A stretch of 64,000 nt of DNA from Usnea hakonensis (lineage: Eukaryota > Ascomycota > Lecanoromycetes > Lecanorales > Parmeliaceae): positions 124,634-188,633 of the forward strand of contig BLJB01000038.1 of the NCBI GenBank assembly GCA_013423325.1, written 5' to 3'. Numbering within the stretch: the stretch's first letter is position 1; every line of letters starts with the position of its first letter. This document shows positions 20,606 to 30,532 of the stretch, in pieces. The position numbers and the translations under genes were made by a program. A model generated the notes under the pieces. That model made no database searches, was not told the origin of the DNA, and worked only from the letters and a program-made list of their open reading frames with translations.

Positions 20606-23301
20606 TCATCGGTCTCGATCGGCTTGCGCCTGCCTCCTTCCTGCTTCTCCACTGAACGCTGACAGACTAAGCGATGTTAGACCACGCCAGCTGCTCCTCG
20701 AGGTCGAGGCTTCGGGCTGATCATTGACGAGCGTGGCTGCCATATCATCCCCACGTTCGAGGTCACTATCGCGAGGGATTGGAATTGCAGCTGAAGGAGA
20801 CTCGTTGGCAGTCTCGGCGGCCTGTGCCTGGATGTCTTCGACATTGTCTTGATACGGTGCATGGGTGGTTGATGTATTAGTACTCAAAGATGGATTGGCC
20901 ATGGAGCGAACGACGTCGCCTTTACAAATAGGGCACGTACGGCGGCGAGTTGTGAGCCACGGCGTTCTAGCAAATAGTTAGTATGCGATGAGGTTATTGG
21001 ACTGGCGTAGATTGCTTACATGCACTCGGCGTGAAATTCATGGCCGCACGGTAGACTCATGACTCTACTTTCACCATCGATATACTCCTCGAGACACACT
21101 ACACACTCGACTTGCTTGCCATTATACTTTTTGTGAGGCTTAGTCAGACTAGGGCCTTTCTCCTGCTGCGTTGCAGACACAGTTGCACTAGCTCTTTCCA
21201 GAGAAGCTGAAACGACGTCCCCGACACCTGAAGCGGTTGCTGAACGTGGTCTCGTGCGAGCTGTGACACTTTGAGGACTTGTCTGGAGGAGAGGGGAGGT
21301 CGGTGAAGAGCTTTGAGGCGAGGCAAACCGCGTCGACGATGTGGTAGAAGTAGAGGACATGGTGTGATATGTTCGTATGGGAAGACGGTCAACCACGGAT
21401 TTCGGTGCTCGCCATCTTCGTCGACGGATCCTTGAGCGCAACAGTAGGAGAGCGTAGACAACAGTCAAAGTTACCAGTGGACTCACTACTAGGACTAGTA
21501 GCGTGTCGAAAAAGGGGCTTGTAGACATAGTCGTAGGAGTTAGAGTGACCCATAGTCCTTCATGTTCCTCTTCAGACTCTGTGTCATGCTGGCTAACACC
21601 GGCTTCCTGTGCTGCGGCTTGGTTCTTGAAGTCGGTGGCAGTCTTCTTACCCTGATCTTTTGCGGCAGCTTTCTGTGTTTTGTCACTCGAGTCGACCCTG
21701 TTCCCTGGCTTGTGGTATTGCCCGCTGCCCGGCGTGATGCTGCCACCCGTTAAGGCGCTTCCAGACTTATCATCGGCTGTATCACCACCCTTTCCGGATC
21801 CTTTCGACGCTATAGGAGTAGCTGCAGAAGCTCGGGTGGTCGTAGTGCTCTTGGACTTTGTCGAAGGCTTCGCTGCTACAAGATCTGGATCGCGCCAATC
21901 CTGAACCCCAATAACAAAATCGTCACTAGAACTGGGGTGTGATGAAGACTTCATATCTTTGATTGCTTTGCCGGTCGACTCGCCTTTGCTCAGGCCCTTA
22001 TCCTTTCCGTTCTTCTCTTTCAGATTTGCTGCTTGTTCTTGGGGCGATTCGTCGGTCAATTTCTCACTGAACCAATCGAGGCGTCCACTGCTTGGCGGTC
22101 GGCGGCTGTCCTCTAGCTTTCCAGGAACATTTTCATTCCTACTCATACCCAAACTAGATGCAAGGGATCTTAACCAGCTTGGCTTTTCTCTTTCCTGCAA
22201 TATTCCATTTCTTCTTGAAGATTTCGCATTCTTGCGTTTAGAATGCCTTGAAGGCGCTGAGGTCGACTGTGGACCGGAAGTCGGCGTGAAGGTTGGTCCG
22301 TCAACGTCAACAACAGTCTTGGAACCTTCTTTCTTAGCAGCAGCACTGGACCCTGATCCTATAGTTGCGTCCTCTGGCTCAGACTCATCCAAAGGAGGGA
22401 TGAGAGACGAGAGAAGATGAGCAGTAGTTTGTGAGGTGAACAACGACGGAATTGTGACGTTGGACGTGTCTCCTCGTGCATACATTGTGATAAGTGGGCC
22501 ACCACGAGTATGATCACCCACAATAAGAGCTCTGCCGCCTCGCCGCTGTGCCCATTTGACTTTTTCCAAGAAACCACAGCCACCACGGCTCAGCAACACG
22601 ATTTTTCCAGATATTTCGGCGCTTTCCTGTAGCGACTGTATATCGGCATGTGTAGGAGGCTGCCCCATGTGAGCTGGCTGGTGCTGAGCAGATTGTCCAG
22701 GTTCCGAAGGCTTCGAAACCGGTGAAGAAGGGAGAGGGTGGTGTAAGTGGTCGTCAGTACCGTCATCCTTGGAAGGTTCTTCAGCATTGTCGGATACTAG
22801 CTCGACCGGTGAAGCCCCGCCGTTGTTCTGCGGAGGTGCATTGACAACGTCGCCACTCTGAGCAACAGGGGTCTGGTCGGCGCTGGTATCTCTGCGATGC
22901 TGCTGAACTCCATCATCCCAGCCTGGTACATCGCTGCACCCAAGCTCGCCTTCTGCGCCTGCACCAGGGCCTCCTCTTCCTAAGTAATCCTCACCAAAAC
23001 CGCTTCCGATCCAAAGCTGCCCACTTAGGCCATTTGATGAGAGAGAAGGTCCAAAGTCGGCGGGTCGAGCAAGGAAGAAGGTCGAGTTGTCGTCTGTAAG
23101 GCTGATAATGGCTGAAGGTGGGAAAAGAGTAGATGGTGTGTGGAAGGAAAAGAGGGCGCGGATGCCGCTTTTCGGGACGTCAGAGGTCGATTCTGTGGCT
23201 ATCTGACCCCTAGGATGTGAATGCAGGAGGGAGAAGAATGTTAAAAACACGGGCAGACCGACGATGCCCAAAAATACTAGGATGAGGCGGTGCGGAGGCA
23301 T
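20606..23301 (-). CDS. PA-TM-RING E3 ubiquitin ligase (880 aa)
   Basis: Exons are 23301-21020 and 20966-20606; the intron splits the RING between E-C and I/T-P-W, and the joined frame runs to the stop. Order of parts: N-terminal signal or anchor helix (M-P-P-H-R then LILVFLGIVGLPVFLTFFSL), protease-associated domain at about 230-300 (GKIVLLSRGGCGFLEKVKWA, then A-L-I-V-G-D), a long Ser/Lys-rich disordered stretch, a transmembrane helix at about 600 (LLVLVVSPLVTLTVVYALLL) followed by RSRIRRRR, and a RING-H2 finger (C-V-V-C-L-E-E-Y ... C-G-H-E-F-H-A-E-C ... C-P-I-C-K). This is the RNF13/GRAIL-like architecture: luminal PA domain selects substrates and the cytosolic RING recruits E2, usually in endosome, vacuole or Golgi sorting. 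The first in-frame ATG is at 23301; the open frame above it has none. It is unusually long for the family because of the disordered insert. Confidence 0.9.
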
Positions 23302-24254
23302 CTTGAGATGGAGGCGTGCCTGTTGAAAGTTGGACAATTGCTCACACTGTCGCCGCAGGAAGACGAGAGAACATATCAGCCATAGAGATGAAAGTAGGTT
23401 GGTCAAGCGAGCTTTTCACACAGTAGGCTTTCACAGTATTCGTATAAAAGTGGTCAAGAGAATGTGATGGGCAGGAGGGAGTGTGATCAAGTATGCTGCC
23501 AGCGCCAAGGCTAGGATGGCAGCTTGGATGCTTTGCACTCTAACGTCATTGAGCCTAGCGGAAGACGCTTTTGTCCAAGCTTTTACAGACCCTTCTCAAA
23601 GAACTTGATGCATCACGTCATAGTCATTCTCATTACCTTTGTACTTTACAATGGACCAATCAATAGCATGCCTTGGATCTCGCTCTAGATGAGTCTGCAT
23701 GCGACCAGCTATGTCTATACGAAATGACAAAGATGTTGCCACGTGCAGAAGAATTAATTCACCATTAAGAGAGCAAAATGTCTAGTGTCTCGCTATCAAA
23801 TCCTTGGTCTTGGAGAATAGAGTGACTTCAACCTCTAATGCCCCATCCTTATGCATATCATAGTATTTGAAGAATTAGGGCACAGGTCCGCAAGTCTCTT
23901 GAAGCACAAAATGTAGCATCGCGAAGAGCTGCGCAGGTAGACGGCCTAAGACTTGAGCAAAACGCCAGCTTGCAGAGATGCAATGTCCTGGATATGAAAG
24001 ATGAAAGAAATGTCTAGCAAATGGGCTCGAGCATGGAGAAGTCTCCAACAGGAATTTCCTGGACAACTTCACAACAAGTACCGCCTTCCCTTGTAAAAGC
24101 ACTTTCTTGGGCAGTTGCGTCTCCTGCACAGCTACTTCCAGCGGACGGCTTCATGTCAAAAGTTCCATCAACATATTCACTCTTTTCTTCCAGTATCCTA
24201 GATAACTTCATTAACCCTACGTCCCTCTCATCACACAAACCCGCATCCTACAAA
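23302..24254. promoter_or_regulatory. divergent intergenic region (PA-TM-RING ligase / aquaporin)
   Basis: A 953-bp gap between two divergently transcribed genes, so both promoters must lie here. The frame upstream of the aquaporin ATG stays open to another ATG at 24021; it is treated as 5' UTR. No specific operator could be recognised. Confidence 0.5.
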
Positions 24255-25619
24255 ATGAACATCGACGAACCTCTAGCTGCAGGCTTCGTGCTTCCCGGAA
24301 GGGGCAGGAAGCGCCACAGGCAGGGCACCGAGTCCACAATCGTCAATCGACTTCCAATCCTCAAATACCTTCCCAGGCACTTCCGCTCTCATTTCGTTGC
24401 CATGTGCGGTGAATTCATTGGCACCTTTCTATTCCTTTTCTTCGCTTTCTCCGGCACCCAAGTTGCAAACACGCAAACCGAACCACAAACATCCACGACC
24501 ATTGCTCAAGCCTCAAACCCAGCCCAACTACTGTACATCAGCATGTGCTTCGGCTTCTCTTTGGCAGTGAATGCTTGGGTGTTCTTTCGCATCTCTGGGG
24601 GACTATTCAATCCTGCCGTAACGCTGGGAATGTGTCTTGTTGGAGCATTACCATATATGCGCGGCGTGCTTCTCGCAGTATCACAGGTCCTCGGTGCCAT
24701 TTGTGCAGCCGGGGTCGTCGCCGCGCTATTCCCAGGACCACTGAACGTCCGAACCGCCTTGAGGATTGGCACATCGGTTACCCAAGGTCTCTTCATCGAG
24801 ATGTTCCTGACTACTCAACTAGTCTTCACCATCTTCATGCTTGCAGCAGAGAAGCACAAGGCAACATTTATAGCGCCCGTCGGCATTGGCTTGTCATTAT
24901 TCATCGCCGAGCTCACCGGTCTGGTCCCAAAAACCAGCTTCATCTTCCTACATGCTAACTACATCAGGCGTCTTCTACACCGGCGGCTCCGTAAACCCAG
25001 CTCGATCCTTCGGCCCTGACGTCGTTCTACACACATTCCACCATTACCACTGGGTAAGTACACACACCAACCGCCCCTCTTCCCCCCACAGCCCTCAAAC
25101 AACCACTAACCCCCCCTCCCACAGATCTACTGGCTCGGCCCCATCCTCGGCTCCCTCCTCGCCTCCGCCTTCTACCGCTTCATGAAGATGCTCGAATACG
25201 AAACCGCCAACCCAGGCGCCGACTTCGACGAGCTCGAAAAGGAGCACTTCGACCCGCACATCCACGGCAGTCGGCCCCCCACCGTCATCAACTTCCAACC
25301 CACGAGCACAAGCAGCACCACCAACCAACCCCTACCCATCACCACCACCGCCAACATCGAAATCCCCACCCTCACCAGCCCACCACCAAACCCCTACGAC
25401 CCCGACGCCCTCAAACCCAGCCCAGCAGCCGGCAAGGGACGTCATCGCCGCATGTCGATCTTGAGAGCCGGTCGGAAAGAAGTCGGTTTCTCGTCGCCCG
25501 GGGCGGAAGCAGCGACGGCAACGGCGACGACGAGGAAGGAATCGGAGGATCTGACGGACGTGTATGATGCGGCGCCGGGCGCGGAGAGGGGGGATCGGTC
25601 GTCGGTGGATCGTGCGTAG
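24255..25619 (+). CDS. aquaporin / MIP-family channel (414 aa)
   Basis: Exons are 24255-24918, 24968-25053 and 25125-25619 (phases 1 and 0). Both pore motifs are present: G-L-F-N-P-A-V-T in the first half and G-S-V-N-P-A-R-S-F-G-P-D in the second, with six hydrophobic helices (for example GEFIGTFLFLFFAFSGTQVA, LLYISMCFGFSLAVNAWVFF). The second NPA is followed by the pore arginine. MIP channels pass water, some glycerol, across the plasma or other membrane; the selectivity residues cannot be assigned safely by eye. N- and C-terminal tails are cytosolic; the C-tail (about 150 aa after the last helix) is long and charged. The ATG at 24255 gives the usual short leader; an in-frame ATG at 24021 would add 78 residues of unlikely sequence. 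Codon third positions switch from C to G inside exon 3 at about 25435. Confidence 0.92.
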
Positions 25620-25860
25620 GGGTGGGTGGGGGGTTTGCTTTGCTTTTGATATTTTTGAGGGAGGTGGAGTAGTGGGTTTGGTGGGGGGATAGGAGGGATG
25701 GGCTGCGTTTGCATGGCTAGCTGGTTTGTTCGTTTGGCTTTTTGGAGCATGGATTCTGTGGCTTTGGCTTTGGCTTTGGAAGGGAGCGAGAAAGGCAGCC
25801 TTTTGTGCTCTCGAGTGAGGTGAGGTAAGCTAAGGTAGCTTAGTGGTCTTCGTAGCGTTG
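25060..25860. other. strand-skew island 5 across the aquaporin 3' end
   Basis: 25060-25430 (second intron and most of exon 3) is C/A-rich with nearly every wobble base C; from about 25440 the + strand is G-rich, first in the last 60 codons, then in the 3' flank (GGGGTGGGTGGGG-type runs, G/T-rich) to about 25860. Confidence 0.65.
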
Positions 25861-26241
25861 ATTTTCAATGTGGGAACAGCAGCCTTAATCATGAATCCAG
25901 AGTGATCATTACTTATTATAAAAGTAAAACGTTTGGTCCGGATGCACTGGGAAACGGACTTGTTTTCGGCAAGAGGGGAATCATCGATAGGCTCACGCTC
26001 ATTTCATTTCGCATCTCTATTTACATAAGGTACGTAGGTACAGGCCTGCTAGCTGAGCGAGCTATTTATTGCAGACCGGAGAAAGCGTTCGCTCCATTTT
26101 TGGATCCATCCATCCATCGAGCTCACCCCACCATTGTGTAATGCTATGCTGAGCTGTTATGTGCTGACACGGTATCTACTACCACCACCATCCATCATCT
26201 TGATCATCAATTGAAGGAAAAGTGCTGCTCCACCCACACGC

Positions 26242-27798
26242 CTAGTTCAAATGGGGGTCCAAGGCCTTTGCAGTCTGGGATAAATGGGGGCCCGGATGGA
26301 CGATATCCTCCGGATGGCCATCACCACGATGATGCTCCTCCGAGCCCTCGACGTACTTCTCCGCCTCGCCGTTAACGCCGCCAGTAGTGCGGCCAGAACC
26401 GGTAGAGGAAGAGTGCAAGCCGGAGTCGCCACCGAAGGCGGTCAAGGCTGGGCCTGATTCGCCGATGCCCGTGCCTGAAGATGTACCGCCGGTGAGACCG
26501 GTGTCGCGTGTGTTAGAGTCGTAGCCAGCGCCAGTTCCCGTCAAGCCCGACCCCATACCTGACGATGTGCCGCCTGTGAGACCGGTATCACGGGTGTTGG
26601 AGTCGTAGCCGGAGCCAGTGCCCGTCAAACCTGAGCCTGTGCCTGACGATGTTCCGCCGGTGAGACCGGTGTCCCGAGTGTTTGAATCGTAGCCAGAGCC
26701 CGTGCCTGAGATGCCACCGGTCAGGCCGGTACCTCGAGTGTTTGAGTCGTAGCCAGAGCCTGTGCCTGAGGTACCACCCGTCAGGCCGGTACCGCGAGTG
26801 TTCGAGTCATAGTCGGAACCGATGCCAGAATCATTGCCGGTCAAGCCAGATCCTTTTCCTCCATCAGTCATATCAGCGCCGCGGGTCTTGGTCTCGTATC
26901 CAGAGCCAGTTTGAGGGACGGTACCTCCAGCAATCAACCCATCGTCGCGGTTGAGGCCAGAGCCAGTGGTGGTGTCATCTCGATTCATGCGAGTGCTCGA
27001 GTCGTAGCCGGATCCAGCTCCTCCAACGATACCAGCGTCACGGTTATGTGACCCGGAACCAGTCAAAACATCCTCACCGCTGAGACCAGCGTTGCCACGG
27101 TCGTTGGGGTTATAGCCGGAGCCGGAGCCGGCGTTCATTGAGGACTCATCCATAGTGGTGCCACGGCCGGTGGAGTCGACGCCAGAGCCAACAAGACCGG
27201 TGTCACGCTGACTTGTCCCGGTATATTGAGGCCCAGCAGTATTACCACTACCGAGTCCAGTATCGCGAGAAGTACTATCGTATCCAGAGCCCGTACCGGA
27301 AGCGACTCCAGAGCCTGCACCAGAGTCTTGCATTAGCTCTGAGTTCGAGAGGCCGGTACCACCAATTCCTGCGTCTCTCGCGCCATGGATGCCAGGCTTT
27401 GTGGAATGAAGGACACCGGGGTTGGTAGGAGAGACGGAGCTGCCATGAGCGACAGAGCCAGACTCACCTTCGGTCCCGGTCTGTCCAGTGAGCCCTTGAT
27501 TGGAGAGGCCAGAGCCAGACGTGCCAGTATCACGGTCGCCGTGGATGCCATGCTTAGTGGAGCTGAGGACGCCCGGGTTTGTGGGAGAAACAGAGTCACC
27601 GTGAGCAACGGAACCTTCGATGGGGGTGTCATGAACGCCAGATTGGCTTCCGTGCTCTCCTTGGAGCCCCTCATGTGCGGCCTTGTCGCTCTCTGGGTAA
27701 AAGGTCAGCAATTGTGGTGAAACTCTGGGGAGAGCAAACACACCAGTCTTGTGACCGCCTTGAAGGGCATCCTTGACTTTGTGCATTAGTCCAGACAT
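26242..27798 (-). CDS. Gly/Ser/Thr-rich tandem-repeat protein (501 aa)
   Basis: Exons are 27798-27744 and 27692-26242, removing a 51-nt intron (GTGTGT..CCCAG, branch CTGAC) that is a multiple of three and stop-free. The start MSGLMHKVKDALQGGHK is chosen because upstream sequence in the same frame is hydrophobic nonsense typical of a 5' UTR and its first ATG is 71 codons earlier. The body consists of about 20 irregular 20-30-residue units around GSGYDSNTRDTGLTGG, plus two copies of a V-S-P-T-N-P-G-V-L-H-S-T-K-P-G-I-H-G block near the N-terminus. The C-terminus is charged (EKYVEGSEEHHRGDGHPED). There is no signal peptide and no membrane segment, so it is probably a soluble disordered hydrophilin-like protein. 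Similar MSG-M-K-V-K-D-A starts are seen in stress-associated fungal proteins; this link is inference. Confidence 0.7.
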   Translation of the reverse strand: MSGLMHKVKDALQGGHKTGVFALPRVSPQLLTFYPESDKAAHEGLQGEHGSQSGVHDTPIEGSVAHGDSVSPTNPGVLSSTKHGIHGDRDTGTSGSGLSNQGLTGQTGTEGESGSVAHGSSVSPTNPGVLHSTKPGIHGARDAGIGGTGLSNSELMQDSGAGSGVASGTGSGYDSTSRDTGLGSGNTAGPQYTGTSQRDTGLVGSGVDSTGRGTTMDESSMNAGSGSGYNPNDRGNAGLSGEDVLTGSGSHNRDAGIVGGAGSGYDSSTRMNRDDTTTGSGLNRDDGLIAGGTVPQTGSGYETKTRGADMTDGGKGSGLTGNDSGIGSDYDSNTRGTGLTGGTSGTGSGYDSNTRGTGLTGGISGTGSGYDSNTRDTGLTGGTSSGTGSGLTGTGSGYDSNTRDTGLTGGTSSGMGSGLTGTGAGYDSNTRDTGLTGGTSSGTGIGESGPALTAFGGDSGLHSSSTGSGRTTGGVNGEAEKYVEGSEEHHRGDGHPEDIVHPGPHLSQTAKALDPHLN

Positions 27799-30532
27799 AT
27801 TGGCGATGTAAGGATTTGTGTGTTTATTGAATGAACTGTAGGTGGTTATGCGTATGGTTTGATTGGAAAGTTGAGAACTTGAGTGAGGATGGAGTAGGAG
27901 TTGAGAGATGTGATACTGTTGAAGGAAAAATGTGGTGTAATTGTGGTGTGAGGTGAGGAAAGAGAGAAGAGGGCGGAGGCGGGGTCTTAAGTAGCTTTTA
28001 AGGATGGGCAAGTAAACAGAGATCTACACTAGTAGTTCGACACGAGTGAGTTTATCCTGAACCCGTATGAAGCAAAGTAGTGGAAAACTTGGCAGGAACC
28101 TCTTTGAATTTGATTTCAGACGTCACATGCACACCACTACTCTTTTACTATAATCTCACTAGAGTGTATCAAGCAATCAACTTCCTTAGGTATGTTAGCA
28201 AACCCGTGTATCTTTAGCCGTCTTAGCTAAGGTAAGGTTGGATGGTAACCAAGTTGTCTTGCCTTGGAGAGCGGGGAGTTTTAGCCCCCCCACATGTTAC
28301 GTCTCCTGATGTCATCGCACATGCCACAAATGTGGCGCTGTGGCGCATAGCCGTGCACAGCCACAGATCTACAAAAATCTTGACCGTGATAATCCAGAGG
28401 GGCTATGTTTGACTCCTGGATCATACGCTCATAGCGGAGATGATGATGACGATCATGCCATTTGTAGAAGGCAGTTGGCATAGAACTGCATGATGCATTC
28501 AGGGTAGTGGTTGTGCATCAGTAAACGCCAGGCTCGGAAAACCTTGTTTTTCTTTTGATGCTCGTGATAATAGAGGACTCTAGTCTCAAAGTCGAGTATC
28601 AGAATTAGAAAAGGCTCGAGTTCCTCGGCTCGTTATCCTCTATGCTGCTCTCGTACATCGTATGCGCTCTCAATCATGTCGACAAGAACACAGTTCTCAA
28701 ACGCAATTAGGTTACGAGTGGGGCTTCTCCGGCTTGGCAGAGTGCTCTTCTCCGACCTCGTTCCAACATGGTTTCCATCCGCTCCTGCATTCGTCCTCCC
28801 CAACAGATCTTGCTGTTTCCGACTCTCACACTTCTGACAAGGCACGTTTACAAGAGACCGGCTCTGCTGGCTAGTGGTTCTTTCGGGTCATCTGAGGCGC
28901 TGTCAGCGCACCGTAGATGGAGAAGAGCGTTACACTAAAAAAAAATAAACACAAAGATAGACCGTTCACAACGAATCGTGCTCCCATTATCAGTGCCGAC
29001 AACCAGCTAAAGCGCTCTCTCGATGTACCTTACCTTCTGTGTCTCCCTGAGACCGCCGAAAAGGTTCTAGTTACCTCGTATTTCCATAGGTCCAGAAGCT
29101 TTTTTTACTGATCTGGGCTCTATTGAGCGCATTGCGAAGACTGGTTCATCCGATGAATGGAAACCTGGAGACTGAACTGCAATGGCAGAATTCCGGGTTA
29201 CTACTGCAGCCTTTAATAGGTCCGGAGATGTGTAGCGACTGTTGGAAATGTGGTGAAGAAGCTGTTGCTACCATGGACGGTAATTATGAGTGCTAATGCA
29301 CAAGGCTTCGGCAATTGAACGATTGGTAGGGACTCGACCTGCGTAATTTCATTTCAAGAGATCAGTCCACGACCGAAGTTTGCAGGGCTCGATTCATGTT
29401 ACCATTTTTGTTTGAGTCATACAAATAGACCGCCCCACTGACTCCTGATCCTTTTCCGGCAGCTAACGCTTTTGAGTGTCGGGAAAGCTGAAGCCAACCC
29501 TGGCCCACGGAACTAAAGTGATAGACCTCGTCTCTGTCGATCTGTGGAAATTGGACTTTCGTGTGGGCTGATTGGTCTGCCTATGGCTAGGAATGGCTAC
29601 CTGGGTCGGTGAATCTGGAGTGAAGCAGGATGCTCAAATACTGTAGGAAACAGTATGCTAGAGATCCATTGCAGGAGCTGCAGCTACTGGTATTTCCAGC
29701 GCTCTCTTTGACACCTTCTAGAAAGATGCAGACTGCCACGCTGCATACACATGCCCTTTAAGTCTTTTGTTTTGCGTATGCATGGAGCCTTCTTCTGCTC
29801 TCCTTCAGAGAAGCTTGCAAATGAATATTAATCCACATGCAGCGGACAGGTGCCATGAATGTGCTCACAGTGACTGAACAAGTATGAAGTGTTGTACTGA
29901 GCTCGTCAGACAAAGACAGGCCTATTCTGTGATAGCCGAATGCCTGAACCCACTTTCCGGACTCCAGAATTCTGCTCTCTTCGCTAGAACCTCGGTAAGC
30001 TCAACGTGAAGATGTGACGACCACCATCATTTTCCATAAAGGTAAGCTAAGCTCAACGTGAAGATGTGACGACCACCATCAATTTCCCTTGAGGAAATTG
30101 TTGTTCTCAATTTGTGCGCGGACTTACCTTTTTACCAACTCCTTACCGAACACAAACGCCAACACAAACCCCAACGCCGATGCTGTTTGTCAAGCTATAA
30201 GCACCTATTGCGGACCTGTTGCTATATAGCATCACGTTCTCCCTTGCCCTTGTATCGCTCCTTCTTTCCTTGACGATCCTAGCTCCCTCTTTCCACGCAG
30301 ATTGAGCTGAGGATTCGGACGTGACTGAGCTCGAATTTTGCTTTTGGTCAACTCAACACGCCCCTCATCGGTACACATCGCTCCTTCTCGAGTTTGCAAG
30401 CTCTTGCTTCGTTCTATCAGGCTTACAGTATTGAATGGTTGACCTAGAAGAAACGAGACCCAAGCTTTTGATCCAGCTCTGCAACCAGCACCATTGACTG
30501 ATAAGCTAGCTGTTCTGAGAAAGAGACCTCCG
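27799..30532. other. 2.7-kb intergenic region between divergent genes
   Basis: It contains the promoter of the repeat-protein gene (CA/T-rich on the + strand near 27800-28010) and, at the far end, that of the 30533 gene. A 33-bp direct duplication lies at 29997-30081. Short ORFs elsewhere look random. No RNA gene was recognised. Confidence 0.45.
29997..30081. repeat. 33-bp exact direct repeat with 52-bp period
   Basis: The sequence starting AAGCTCAACGTGAAGATGTG occurs at 29997-30029 and 30049-30081, identical over 33 bases, inside a 52-bp duplication whose second copy diverges after CCACCATCA. It lies 450 bp upstream of the ATG at 30533. Confidence 0.85.

Noticed and set aside
24021..24254. 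In-frame upstream extension of the aquaporin
   Set aside because: The added 78 residues lack the look of an MIP leader; the ATG at 24255 gives the usual N-terminus. RNA data could overturn this.
27799..28011. 71-residue N-terminal extension of the repeat protein
   Set aside because: Reads as 5' UTR with promoter-like composition; MSGLMHKV is a better start.
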